Shown here: positions 9,389 to 21,003 of the stretch, in pieces
Position numbering within the stretch: the stretch's first letter is position 1
Layout of the letters: every line of letters starts with the position of its first letter
From: Phytophthora colocasiae
Taxonomy: Eukaryota; Oomycota; Peronosporomycetes; Peronosporales; Peronosporaceae
NCBI GenBank assembly: GCA_018806915.1
Contig: JAGKQI010000095.1
Coordinates: forward strand, 372,001-436,000
Reading direction: 5' to 3'
Length of the DNA: 64,000 bases
Notes under the pieces: model-generated
What the model saw: the letters and a program-made list of their open reading frames with translations, nothing else
Told to the model about the DNA's origin: nothing
Databases searched by the model: none
Position numbers and translations under genes: made by a program

Positions 9389-11250
9389 GCTCACAAATAT
9401 GTTGGACTTACTTTGATAAATAGATTTTGCATTGAGCATAACAGCGCTTATTACGCTCTTACACTGTAAAATGCTTTGAAGTGTGTTGCACTGCAAGCTA
9501 TAAAGCACAGGCCAATTCCACCGTCGCAGTGCGTTATTTATTCAGACGAGCAACATCTTGTTTGCACGCCATCACCTTACATGTTTATAGTACGTCTTTT
9601 ACAAAATCCAAGCCGGATTGCTTTGCACCGTTCGCTTGGTCGCATGCAACTTGCATTGACAAGGTCGTGGCCAACGACTTGCTGCCCAGCACGCTTCAAC
9701 GGATCAATCAAATGATTTGATTTGATTCAAATCTCGCATCGTGCTTGGATTGTCCATGGTTGACATGTCGCGCAGAAACGCAAATGCAACAAGCTGCCGA
9801 AATTTATCTCGCTAAGTTGACGAAGTATCCACTCCACAAAGTAGCGCCCGATCGGATGGTGTCCGCCAACTGTACTGTACCACGCTGCTCGTTGTGCATA
9901 CCGTACATGTGGCTAAAGGCGCAATATTAGCATTTTTAACCTCCAGATCAGGGGTACTTTTTGCTGGTGCACTCTCTATCTCTATCTCTTAGGCAGCAAC
10001 ATGCCTTCTCCCTCACGTTTGCACGAAACAGCTATGTACGAGCGCTTGTGTTGAAACTTCCCGATAAACCACTTATCGATCCGAGCATGATGTGGCCAGT
10101 TTGAGGAAAGTGTTGCATGACCAGTTGGACGACTTCGCGAATTCCATCGTATTCACGACTACTGTACTTGTCCTCATTTCGAGGAGGGCGTTATGCCGAT
10201 GAAGTCCATGGCTCATAATGGACTCATGTTTTGCATGTATCGTCGATACTGTGTTGGACAACACAAGGGAATTTGTGCTAGTTCTAGTACAGTAGAGCTG
10301 TGGTATCATGACTACGCCTTAGAAAGCAACAATTTACTCCTGACAACTCATTTACTATAATATCTGTCTAAAAAAAACAAAACAAACGCAACCATCTTTT
10401 GTGTATTAGCTTGAGACGCTACTTAGCACGGATACTTCAGCCAGCAAGACACCTTATCTGCGTTTCTTTGGGACATGTCGGATAAAGCGTCAAAAAATTA
10501 CGTTAGAAAAAAGACGCTCTCCGATTTAGCGTCGCCCAGCCTGAAAAAGAACCCAGAAGAAGTCTAGAGATGACTGCCTGTTACGCACTATGTCCGACTG
10601 TGAGCAGCAGCGGTGAATGCCTCTTCCTGATCTAGAAGACCACACAGAACGCCTTTACTTTTTGCCTCTGGCAGACAGTAGTGTACGTACAGCTGCGCTG
10701 AGTGACGAGCACAACAATGCAGAGCCATTCAATTTGAATTTCAAAGCATTCAAGTCGGACCCCAAGATTCAATGCCCAGGTTCTCCTCACCGAAATTTCG
10801 TCAGAGTCGAGTAAATGGCTTTGCAACATGCACAGCTAAATTCGGGTGCCCCACGGGGTGGCAGGCTGCAAGCGCATCCCCAACGGTTGCTCCATGAAAG
10901 AACCTTTCTCTTCGGGATTCACGAACATGGTAAGGTTTCATGCCGGAATCCTCACTTGCAACGGTTTGAAGGCAGAGGTTGGCGCTGCAACGCGGTCCTA
11001 TCTTACCTGCAATTGTCGGACGTGGTCCCATGTCTATGCCAGAGCGGCCGACTTTGGCTAAGTATCCGAAGTAGCTAGGATACTTTCTGGAGCCAATCAA
11101 AGTGATGAAGCTAACTGTCTATTGGCTGAAATCCACGAGGTAACCAATCGACGTGGTACCATATGTTGTCATAAAAAGGCTAGTCAGCGATTAGGGGCCA
11201 TCTGTGGTCAGATGTAATTTCCTGGCCCAACACGTCGGCTCCCATAAGCA
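9389..11250. other. Intergenic, no gene seen
   Basis: About 1.9 kb between the neuroguidin-like gene and the HSF promoter. All frames are short and lack recognisable motifs. There are short pyrimidine runs (TCTCTATCTCTATC near 9976) and CCAAT/ATTGG motifs near 11095-11145, which probably belong to the HSF promoter. No transposon ends were found. Confidence 0.5.
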
Positions 11251-11251
11251 G

Positions 11252-11268
11252 GCTCATTTCCGCTTTTT
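11252..11268 (+). promoter_or_regulatory. Oomycete-type initiator/FPR core promoter of the HSF gene
   Basis: GCTCATTTCCGCTTTTT closely fits the oomycete start-site consensus (GCTCATTYYNCAWTTT, with an initiator followed by a T-rich FPR). It lies about 95 bp before the HSF start codon, a normal oomycete 5' UTR length. Confidence 0.6.
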
Positions 11269-11352
11269 CACTGCGAGCCGAACCGAGGCACCAACAGAGT
11301 AAAATAAAGAAGGAAAGTTTCATACTCAATCCAAGACAACTCCAACTTCACC

Positions 11353-12207
11353 ATGGGCGACAACAAGATGCGTAAACGACCGGCTTCCTCCGGTCCGGAC
11401 ACCCGTGCCGGCAACTCAGCCGCGCCTGTGTTCCTCCAGAAGACCTACGACATGATCGAGAGCTCGCCGCCGGCTGTGGCATGTTGGAGCGAGACCGGTA
11501 CGTCGTTCATCATCAAGCTGCCACGCGAGTTCGCCAAGACCATGTTACCGCGCTACTTCAAGCACAACAACTTCAGCAGCTTCGTGCGCCAGCTCAACTT
11601 CTACGGCTTCCGCAAGCACAAGAAGGATGAGATTGTCATCTCCACCGAGGAGGACGAGAGCAAGAATTGGTGGGAGTTCTACCACGAGAAGTTCCTGCGC
11701 GGTCGCCAGGAGATGATGGCCCAGATCCGTCGCAAAACGTACTCGGAGCCAGCCTCACCCGACCACGAGGAAGTCGAGACGCTTAAGCAGTCGGTGCAGA
11801 GTCTGCAGGGCCAAGTGTCGGAGCTCATGGGCCAACTCTCGGACCTCACCGGTCTAGTCAAGAGTCTGCTGCAGGACAAGCAGGCGCCTATGCCCATGCC
11901 GACTCAACGAGCCCCCAAGCGCATGAAGATGAACCATGAGCCTGTTCCTGTACCCAGGATGACAGTCTCACCTCCTGCTAACGTGATCCCAGAGACTTAC
12001 GTGCAACAGCTGGAGCAGATGCCCGTGCCGGCCCCACAGCCACGACAGCCGATGCCCAACATGATGTTGGATCCAAAGACCCAGAACCAGCGGACTAGAG
12101 AGATGTCCCTCATGGAGTGGACTGAGTCTTACGGCATGGACTACCTACTCAACGAGTCGGGACGATCACTGCCGCTATTCAGCGAGGACATGCTCAACTA
12201 CGACTGA
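11353..12207 (+). CDS. Heat-shock-factor-type transcription factor
   Basis: Intronless, 284 residues. Residues 24-122 form an HSF DNA-binding domain: PVFLQKTYDMIES, the tryptophan core ACWSETGTSFIIK, MLPRYFKHNNFSSFVRQLN (recognition helix) and FYGFRKHKKDE. Residues 139-175 form a heptad-like coiled coil (VETLKQSVQSLQGQVSELMG), the expected oligomerisation region. The rest is Pro/Met-rich with an acidic Met/Leu-containing end (SLMEWTESYGMDYLL) that may be an activation segment. HSF proteins bind nGAAn repeats in the nucleus as trimers. The start fits the transcription start at about 11255. Confidence 0.93.
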   Translation: MGDNKMRKRPASSGPDTRAGNSAAPVFLQKTYDMIESSPPAVACWSETGTSFIIKLPREFAKTMLPRYFKHNNFSSFVRQLNFYGFRKHKKDEIVISTEEDESKNWWEFYHEKFLRGRQEMMAQIRRKTYSEPASPDHEEVETLKQSVQSLQGQVSELMGQLSDLTGLVKSLLQDKQAPMPMPTQRAPKRMKMNHEPVPVPRMTVSPPANVIPETYVQQLEQMPVPAPQPRQPMPNMMLDPKTQNQRTREMSLMEWTESYGMDYLLNESGRSLPLFSEDMLNYD

Positions 12208-12962
12208 GTATATCAAGTCTTCTAAACGCTTGGGAATGGAAGAAGAAGAGGTTGGCAGATCTGTGGGTCAATCCTCCAACGCAGGGAGCAGAGGAGACGT
12301 ATACATCCTTTTATATATATCGCTGGGCAGCCGTTCGGGGAAACGAACCTAGCAAGAAACGAGGCTACAAGACTTCAGGTGTTTTACCGCTACGGACAGG
12401 ACATGGCGAGAAAGTAGTTAGCTGACTGGCTGGCTGCTGGGCACCTTCGAACGAGGCAACTTGATTCGAGGAGAAGGCAAGACAGACAGGAAAGTGAAGT
12501 AGTAGTGATAGTTAGTAGTCGTACACGCGAAACCCACGATCTTGCACCCGAGAAAACTTTACCATCACAAGTACATGTACACTAAACATGATGTTTACAT
12601 GTATTCTTTTGTGCTCTCTGATGTTCGCTGTCGTCTTAGTCTTAGTCTTTCGTATGGTTACCATGGCGCTTTGGATCTGGTTGCACAGACACGAGACGCC
12701 CAAGCATCCCTGGCCCATCGGAAAGCTTACAGTACAGTACTAGTACAAGTATAACGATGACTGCAGGTTTAATTAAAGTCTAATGTTTTCGACCGTCAAG
12801 TCGATGGCCCACATGTCAATATGCACTGGAGATCGATGAACAATATGTAATGAAAAGATCGAGAACACCACGTTGCTTGATCACCATGACTCATACGTGG
12901 TCAATTAGGTAGGATACGGCATTATAATTCCCTCGAATTACTGACTACGAATTTAAGACAAG
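12208..12962. other. Intergenic: HSF 3' region and kaptin-gene upstream
   Basis: About 750 bp with no supported ORF, RNA gene or transposon end. It contains short A/T-rich stretches such as TTATATATAT near 12310. One end should hold the HSF 3' UTR and the other the promoter of the next gene. Confidence 0.5.
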
Positions 12963-14586
12963 ATGGCCATGCGGTTCCATCAGAGGCGCTTCTTCGCGTA
13001 CCCCAGTGGCGCCCCAAACCTGCACACACTCAGTTCTGTGGCATCCAATAGGTGCGTAAGTATCTGGAGTTGTGCCTCACCAAGTATCGCGCATTATATA
13101 TCAATGTACACCATATTATCTGGACACGTTTGAACAGCTACACATTGGTGACAACGGACCGATGCGTGTCACTCCTGGGCTATGGAGAGGCCGGATACAG
13201 CCTGCACAAGCTTGAGGCTGGCGCTCTTCGTACCGGTAAAGCGATCGTAGTAGCCAGCGCCGCCATCGAGCGACCAGTGACGCGCCAGACGAGAGTAGCA
13301 GTCGCGTATGCTGTCGGAGACGATCTGTTCTTACAGGTTTGGGCCCCCAACCACGAATCTCCAGGCAATGGAGAAGCTGCAGACGCTGCTGATTGCGGGA
13401 AATTTGAACTGGAGGCAGCACCTACCTGCATGTTCAGTGTACACGCAAAAGGAATGAATGGAGACGAATTCTACGGCGTGATGGTGTGCTGCAGTGACAC
13501 TATGATGGCGTTTGGGTATACGGAGAACGGGAAGGACGGAGCTACAACAGCTTGTGGTCGTCTAGATAACGAACATTTTGCTGGCTTCTTCCCAGAGTTT
13601 GGGACGTTCTCGCATACGATTCTGGCAGTAGATATCTTCACGTCTCCTGAGAAGGATCAAGGCTGGATCGCCTTTGGGTGTGCTGATGGGTACTATCTTC
13701 TGCTGTCATATCTCCACTCCTACCTGTGAGACACTGACGTTACCTCTCTGTATACTAGTCTAGTGCGCGTGTTCAACGGACAAGTACACGATGGATGCCT
13801 TGGTGGCCCATTGGAGATCAAGGACCTGCAGCTGAACGGCCCCGTGACTTCTGTTGCTCTTTTCCCGAAGAAACATGCTGCAGCAGAAGGAGCTACTTCG
13901 ACTTGGCACTGCAATTTATTGGTAACATGTGCAATTGGCCAGGCAGTAGTCTATGAGGACTTGTATAGCACCTCCGACGAAGGTAAGGATGGCGAGTTGC
14001 TGATGGACTCGGATTCTTTCGACTCGATCTTTGCTGGTGTCACTGGTGATGTTGATCTGGTAAGCGTACTTGTGACTCATACACACTAAAAGTACTTTGA
14101 CTAACCTGTTGTTATGTTTTGCAGGACGGAAAAGTTGAGTTGTTACTCGGAACAGATAGTCAAGTCATGTTGGCATACATGGAAGCTACAGGCGAAGAGG
14201 CAATCAAGAGCTTACACGAATCCCGCGCTGAAGAATCAACGGGTAGAAATGCAGATACAGCATCCCCCACTACGCCAAACAGTTCTCCCAATATCTGGAG
14301 CGACCTAGATACGATTCCAGTTGAGGATGAAGGTGTTCATTCAGTGCCCAAGTCTTCGATGGTACAGCGACGAAAGTGGCAAAAACTGTCTCGGTCTCAC
14401 TGGGATTTGGAGACTTTTGGAGCCATTTACAGTCTCCTGTGGCGAGATATTAACCATGACGGAGTACCAGAGCTTCTCATCGCCAGCTCCACTGGGATTT
14501 ACGTGTATGAAGCCGACCCAGTTCTCGTCATTGACAAGTTGCACGGTGTGCTAGAAGCATTGCACACGTCTTCAACCGCTTACTGA
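12963..14586 (+). CDS. Kaptin homologue (KICSTOR-type component)
   Basis: Exons 12963-13051, 13138-13689, 13759-14059 and 14125-14586, in phase, give 467 residues. The start MAMRFHQRRFFAYPSG is followed by short beta-propeller-like strands. Characteristic kaptin features are FGCADGLVRVFNG (made by joining exons 2 and 3), VVYEDLYS, DSFDSIFAGVTGDVDLDG (joining exons 3 and 4) and the FG-GAP-like motif WRDINHDGVPELLIASS. In animals kaptin is an actin-associated protein and a member of KICSTOR, which tethers GATOR1 to lysosomes to restrain mTORC1. Whether the pathway role holds in oomycetes is inference. Reading through the second intron would end the protein early at 13729, supporting the splice. 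Confidence 0.8.
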
Positions 14587-14744
14587 TTACCAGCATCCAT
14601 CATCTGATTGGTCAAAAATAGGCTTATATTATTTTCCAATTGGTCAATACTAAACATACTACTCTAATGCATATGCTGGATGATAATAAGTCACCATCCG
14701 TGATGCTAAAAGCGTCTTCACTCGGGAACTGACACGCTAGGAGA

Positions 14745-17123
14745 ATGATGTTACCTCTCCGTTCCATTGGGCGACGCTCTCTCGCTCGCTACACACGTCT
14801 GCTGTCTGTTTCAGGGACACCAGGCCATTCTGAAGGCGTCTCCGCAGCCTCCAGTGTGAGCGCAGAGTCTGAGGCCAAGCCGGGGCTCTTCCAGCTGCCG
14901 GACTTGCACACCCCATCGGATTTCCCAAGACTCACGCAAGACGTGAAGCTGCAGTGTCATCAGCTACGGCAGAAGGTAACAATACTACAGTAGGTACTAT
15001 TAAAATATGATCTAATGATGGTAACTCTTTATTGCTATTGCAGTTGTCAACGTCTTCTCCAGGACTGCAGACACTCCGAACTCTTGACGACATTTCCAAT
15101 GCCATCTGCACAGTCATTGACGCTGCCGAGCTCTGCCGTAACGTGCACCCCAATGAGTATGAGATATTATAGTACTTTTAAGTGTTATAGTGGAAATTGA
15201 CGTGGCTGTGGCTTGTCAGGAACTTCCGGAGGGCAGCAAGCGAGTGTTTCACGGAGTTGTCGGATTTTATCCAGAATTTAAACGCTGATGTGGAGTTGTA
15301 TCGGGCTCTGAAGACAGTGACGGAGGATAAAATTGGTGTCAAGAGCTTCACACCGGAGCAACGGCGGATGGGGATCCTCCTTCGGAACGAGTTCGAGAGG
15401 GATGGCATCCACTTATCCCGATCAGACCGACAACGGGTGATTTCTCTGCAAAACGAAATCACGCAGCTCAGTATGCAGTTCCAATCGACAATGTACAGTG
15501 CTCGAGAGTATGTGGATGTGCCGGCAAAGCTCCTGCGCGGGATGCCACACAGTATTACGTCTGTGTGCGAGCGCAAGTGGATGAGTCGCGATACCTTGCG
15601 GGTTCCCACGGATATGCATGTCATGAACACGATTTTGAAGTGGGTTGGTGCTCCTGAAGTGCGACGGAAGATGTATATTGCTGCAAACTCATGTGCGAAG
15701 GACAATCTCCCAGTTCTAGACAAGTTGCGGGCTAGACGACATGAATTGGCGCAATTGTTGGGTTTCTCTACGTACGCTCACCTGGCAACTAGGTACGACA
15801 ACAGCTCCTGTATGAAGCAATGTATTGTCCGTACTAATCGCAGCATGATGTTGGTCACAGTGATCGGATGGTTGGATCTCCAGAGGCAGTGGAGGGTTTC
15901 ATTGAGGATATTGCTAAGCAACTCATGTCGAAGGTCCGTTAATGTGCTGGCTGATTTTGTTCACTCTTTGCTCTTTTGACTTGATTCCGTTCTTCCAGGC
16001 CAAAATGGAGCAGCAGCTTTTATTGGACGCCAAGCGGAAGCACGAAGGCAGATCTGTTGACCACGTGTACATGTGGGATTTACCTTACTACATGGGAATG
16101 CTCAAGGCCCAGAAACATCGTATCGATTCGCGTGTGATCTCATCCTATTTCCCGCTTGAAAACTGCTTGAAGGGGCTGCATTTGCTGTGCTCGGAATTAT
16201 TTGGTCTGGAGCTGAAGCAGGTTCCGATGCTGAACGCGAGCGAGCGCTGGCATGAGGACGTGGTGAAGCTTGCACTTACTCGAAATGGCGAAACGCTCGG
16301 ATACATCTACTTCGATCTGTATCCACGGCCGAACAAGTACAACCACGCAGCTCACTTCACTATCCGCTGTGGAAAACGCTTGAGCGAGACATCGTACCAG
16401 AAGCCTATCGTCGCTCTCGTTTGCAACTTTAACAAGCCTGCACCGGACAGTCCGTCATTGCTGACGCACGCTGAAGTGGAGACACTTTTCCACGAATTTG
16501 GCCACGCGATGCACTCGCTTCTGTCCCGCACGGAGTTTCAGCACCTCTCGGGCACACGCGCTACACTGGACTTCGTCGAGACCCCGTCACACTTGTTTGA
16601 GTATTTTGCTTGGGACTACCGCGTGGTCAGTGAATTCGCCCACCACTATCGGACAGGCGCTCCGCTTCCAGCTACGATGATGCAAGGGCTTCGTTCCTCC
16701 AAGACGATGTTCGCAGCGATGGATACACAAACGCAGTGTCTGTACTCCATGCTGGACCTCCAGCTTTTTGGAGAGCAGCCTTTGCCTTGTAACCCTCCCA
16801 CCACCACGCAGATGCTGCACGAGCTGCAAAACACGAGTACGCTGGTACCGCACGTGGAAGGAACATACTGGCATACACGATTCGGCCACCTTATCGGCTA
16901 CGGTGCTGGATACTACAGTTACCTGTACGCACGAGTATTCGCTGCCGATATCTGGCATACCAACTTTGTCGGCACTAAGGGTCCACTGAGTCGCGAAGCT
17001 GGAGAGAAGTTGTACCAGAAATTGATGGTGCATGGTGGTGCCAAGGATCCGAACGATCTCTTGGTTGATATGCTTGGTCGGGAGCCTTCTCCAGCGAGTT
17101 ACCTGCACGAACTGGGAGTTTAA
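14745..17123 (+). CDS. Mitochondrial intermediate peptidase-type M3 oligopeptidase
   Basis: Five exons, 14745-14975, 15044-15156, 15220-15792, 15861-15933 and 15999-17123, give 704 residues. The N-terminus (MMLPLRSIGRRSLARYTRLL) is basic and amphipathic like a mitochondrial presequence. The zinc site is HEFGH (about residues 495-499) with a downstream acidic ligand in LDFVETPSHLFEYF. The C-terminus has the family pattern GYGAGYYSYLYARVFAADIW. The enzyme class removes an N-terminal octapeptide from some imported matrix proteins after the main processing peptidase. The 73-nt exon 4 is needed to restore the conserved EAVEGFIEDIAKQL segment. Length and layout are normal for the family. Convergent with the PH-domain gene. 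Confidence 0.92.
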
Positions 17124-17306
17124 AAAATGAGTCAAGACAAGAATGTACAGACCTGGGGTTAGCATGAATAGATTGCAATTTCAGATGCGTTAGCTCCTTT
17201 CGGAGGTAGCTGTGCTCATATAATAGCTGGTGCGAAGAGTAGCTCTCGAACAAAGTGGGCATTCATCACATCGCCCAGCAGGAAGGGGACAACGTTGTCT
17301 TTCTGT

Positions 17307-18089
17307 CTATTGCACGACACAACAGGCTGCGCACGGGGCTCCATCTTTGCCCACATCGTCCGGGTTTGCCACGTTCACATGCTGCTTACTGGCCATCTCC
17401 ACGTGCATGGAACTCGTTGCTGCATTGTCTAACTGGTCAGCGGGCACAGCCGAGATGTTGTCCACTTTCTGCTTGGTCACGTCCGGAGATTTCTGCGTGA
17501 CAAGGCCGCCCGCCTGGCGCCACAACAGCGCGTCCACCCAGAACGCTGCTTCGTCATGTGAACGGGCTTTGATAGTGTACACGCGCTCATTGAGCTCAAT
17601 AGTGAAGAGTCCAGGACCATCTACAGTAGTTGAACACAATAAAAGTTAGACAAATGACGTTAAGAACACAAAACTTATAGAGGTAGAAGCCTCACCGGCG
17701 TGGTCTTCCTGGAGAAGCGTGATGGCACCAACCTGAGGCAGATTCAACGCGGCCAACAGCTTTTGTCCTTGTTTCTGCAGCGTAAAACCTCATTAGCGAC
17801 GAGTTTTAACTATAAAAATTAACGGCTTATTCTTGAACCTTGTAGTACGTGAGGAAACAACCATTGGTCTCAAACCACCGCTTCTGCCACTTGCCCTCAC
17901 GCGTCTTTTTGAACAAATAACCTGTAATAACGATACAAAATTCACCATTTTAATACGTATCGTCAACAATGCGAAGGCATAGCGAGACATACCGCGGATC
18001 TCCTCAGTGCGGAAGTTGGCTGTGCCCGAGCTGCTGGGCTTGTTCGATGGCGATGAGGCCACGAGCTTTACGTCCATGCGGTCGGCCAT
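17307..18089 (-). CDS. PH-domain protein with C-terminal CaaX box
   Basis: Exons 18089-17993, 17921-17839, 17774-17696 and 17620-17307 (introns 71, 64 and 75 nt) give 190 residues. After ~35 Ser/Asn-rich residues there is a compact pleckstrin-homology domain: GYLFKKTREGKWQKRWFETN, CFLTYYK, LFTIELNERVYTIKARS, then the invariant-Trp helix DEAAFWVDALLWR. The tail ends CAACCVVQ; the last four residues CVVQ fit a CaaX prenylation site, adding a second membrane anchor. PH domains bind phosphoinositides or proteins at membranes. The start at MADRMDVKL was chosen because upstream sequence is not conserved-looking; a longer start at 18221 is possible. Confidence 0.8.
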
Positions 18090-18704
18090 CTTCTGGTTCT
18101 TGCTGTGCGGCCGCGATTGGTATATTGAGACCGGGGGTTGTAAAGCTGAAGTAGGGGTGACAACCCTCCACCTAAGTTGCAGTTTGAAAGCCAGGAACTG
18201 AAAGAAGAGGACGGATGGCATTGTTGAAGAGGGCGATAGCCCAAAATAACAACTGTATCAGACTTTAACAGTGAGTTTGTAAGGACAAAGGTACCCATCC
18301 CGGATTTTCTGATTCGCATGCTTTAATTTGGGTCAGGTAGTTTTTTTGGGCATTTTGTAAAACTCCACTATTTTCGTTGAAAGTCTTAAGCTGTATTTCT
18401 ACTATCTAAGCGACTTGCTCAGGAGTAAAGTCGTCATAACCAGCATCTCAACTACGCTCCATAGCTATGCAGAAGTAATCGAGATTCCTAACCAAAAAGC
18501 AGCACAACTTGTTCCACAATATCAATTCTGCAGTCGATATATTTTAGTAGTAATTGGAAATACATATTATGAACGTTTGCAGTAATTGCAGAATGTAATT
18601 TCTGTGACAGTACGTAATCAGCTGTAGAAATGTTGGCCAAAGAGGTAGCATATTTAGCAAAAGTGTGTATGAACCTCAAGATCTTATCCAGACACTCAGC
18701 GATG
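18090..18704. other. Intergenic upstream of the PH-domain gene
   Basis: About 600 bp, A/T-rich, with no supported gene. It ends at the TA target duplication of the pogo-like element at 18707. Confidence 0.5.
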
Positions 18705-18706
18705 TA

Positions 18707-19164
18707 CCGACTTCCCTATGTCTAAGGCGTCAGCGTCACAGGTTTTCAGCCAATCACAGCGCTACGAATCGCCCCCTATGTCAAAGGCGTCCTTGAATTT
18801 TTTTGCGTAGACTGTGTCGCAGTCGGGCCATTCAAGATTCCGCCCCGCGATGTCCGAGCACGCAGATGTCCCCGCAGCACTTCAAGACTTAACCGCCAAC
18901 TTGCTAACCACTGAGCTAGCAAATTCGTATGTTCAAGACTTGAGCGCCAACTCGGTAATCGCCAAGTTGGCAGATTTGCATCTGCTAGACGATCGATATC
19001 GACTCCGATCTAGACATTTGCAAGAGGACTGTAATGAATGAATCTTCGCGGTCTCACCAGCTTTGTGAGTGTCACTCCTCTGACCGTCCATCTCCGAAGA
19101 TCAACGTTCTGGTGACCTTTTCATCACCTGAGAATGGGGTGCGCCTTAGACATAGGGAAGTCGG
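18707..19164. mobile_element. Pogo-like non-autonomous element (458 bp) with 23-bp TIRs
   Basis: 18707-18729 (CCGACTTCCCTATGTCTAAG...) is perfectly inverted at 19142-19164, with TA on both outer sides (18705-18706, 19165-19166). The same terminal sequence recurs in slightly different form at 20206. The interior has short frames only (for example 18814-19041) with no transposase motif, so it is a deletion derivative or MITE. Confidence 0.85.
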
Positions 19165-19814
19165 TATTCAAGAAGAAGCCACTTTCAAACAATCTATCCA
19201 GCTCTTCTATCGCTCGAAAGAATGGTGGGTCTTACTACGAAGCAACTTGCACAAGAAACGCTCTGTGCTGGTGATACAATCGTCTACTACCGAGTGGGCT
19301 TTTGGTGGAAATTCGGTTTGCTCCAAACATCTAAGACGCTCACTGTGGATGCATATAACTCAAGTTCGCCTTTCAAACTAGCGAGCGTCGAACCCAGCGA
19401 TCCGTGTTAAGCGTAAAATGGACGCAAGTGGCGTACACTCAAGACGTTCACAATGGTCGACGGGAAAATTGAAGAGCATAGATCTTGTGTCGTAATTTGG
19501 CATCGATTGTCGAAGATTAAATGGCGATGCATAGTGGGATTTGGCATCTACATCCGCCGACACTTACCCAGACGACGCTTAATTAGATGAAGATCACTTA
19601 ACGATATTGGCGCAGAAGAAGTTGCCGTCAGAGACCCTACCTTTCCCGGTCTGCGGAGGTCTAAGCGATGAAGATGTTGTAGTTACGCGCACTGCGCGTC
19701 CTGAACCTAACAAGAGAAATCCTGAGATAGTAAACGTTTCAGGAGGTGTCGAATGTGGTTCAAATACAGACAATGCCGCACAGAGAGCACCCATCTTGTC
19801 ACCCTGAGATCAAA

Positions 19815-20070
19815 GAGCTGCACCTTATCTCTTTGAATCAGTACAAACTTTCGTGTCGTCATTTGATCGCCACGCTTCACAGTCGAAGACAACTCGATAA
19901 TGTGTTTGACTACTTCGACAAGATATACTTCATCGCAAACTACGCAGCAGCATTCGCGGATGAGGCAGTTCAATTGCCACTGGATAAGGATCTAACAAAG
20001 GATAACGTGACGTTGCCACCGGTGCTTGAGAGGAAGCGCGGTCAACCAAAATCGAAGCGCATAGGAGTAA
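19815..20070 (+). pseudogene. MULE (MuDR-type) transposase C-terminal remnant with SWIM finger
   Basis: One frame reads YKLSCRHLIATLH, the CxH half of a SWIM zinc finger. It is followed by FDYFDKIYFIANYAAAF and then LPPVLERKRGQPKSKRI, a basic end resembling MULE transposase C-termini. The N-terminal catalytic part is absent. It lies between the two pogo-like elements. Assignment is by motif only. Confidence 0.5.
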
Positions 20071-20205
20071 CGGTGAAAATGGAAATGGCGGGTCTGTATA
20101 CCGGTGCGGCAACTGTCGTGAAGTGGTCACAAGAAGCAAACCGGCAAGCAATGCAAGCTGTGAGTAGCTTGAACAAACTAATTCAGTCAGTACGTGTATG
20201 CAGTA

Positions 20206-21003
20206 CCGACTTCCATATGTCAAGTAGGACAATTTATAAGAAGGACAAGCCATTTCTGCCAATCAGAGGGATTGCTTTCCGCCCCCATGTCAAGAAGGAC
20301 AAGCGCGAAAGTTGAAGCGTAGAGGTCCTATTTTTTGTTCTATCCCTCACTCAAGATTCCGATGCCGGAGGAGGAGGACGGAATTAGAGCCACCGAGAAG
20401 AAAGCCCGTGGGTCGGCCACGGCTAAGAGAGGAAAGCGGTCGGCACAAAAAGCAGCGGAAGAAAGCATCGTTCAGTAACCAACAAAAACGGGAAGCTGTA
20501 AACTTTTTCTTACTTGTAATGACGCTTTATGCTACAACCAAGCACTTCTGAACGCATCTAGCTCCACAGGCCAGGCGTAAACGGCTATAGGAGTGGAAGA
20601 ATAACCGGCTGACAGAGGAGGCTTGCATGACCACCAGTGGCAAGGAATGGAGGAAAGAGCGTGGGGTAGGCACCGGTACAATCATCACTACATAGGGAGA
20701 GCTCGACATCGTGGACTGGGTCAACAGAGGGGTTCCTATATCGAGTCTTATGCTGCGTCTTAAAGCTCAAGAGATCGCGGAGACTTATGGAGTAAAAATC
20801 TTTCAAAGTTCATGGAACTGGCAAAAGGGGTTTAAAAAACGCCACAATCTTTCCATGCGCTCGAGGACGCGCCAAGGACAAACACCTCCCAAACATCTTG
20901 CTGCATCGAGGGACAAGTTCGCTGCTGAAGTTGCAGCGGTCATGGACGAGCTTCATATCTCTACTGTCTATAATGCTGATCAAACAGGTAAAGCTTGTTT
21001 TTA
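20206..21003 (+). mobile_element. Pogo/Tigger-like element, 5' part with truncated transposase
   Basis: It begins TA|CCGACTTCCATATGTC, a diverged version of the 18707 terminus. An upstream part encodes a basic region (RRKPVGRPRLREE, then SFSNQQKREAVNFF like a Psq-type helix-turn-helix). After a broken stretch, 20711-21004 encodes a CENP-B/Tc5-type DNA-binding motif (NWQKGFKKRHNLSMRSRTRQ) and the start of the DDE domain (VYNADQTG, first catalytic Asp). The frame then stops and no right-hand TIR was found, so this is a truncated relic. Confidence 0.7.

Noticed and set aside
13052..13729. Single-exon kaptin fragment starting at a GTG
   Set aside because: It reads through two introns; spliced exons restore the conserved family sequence.
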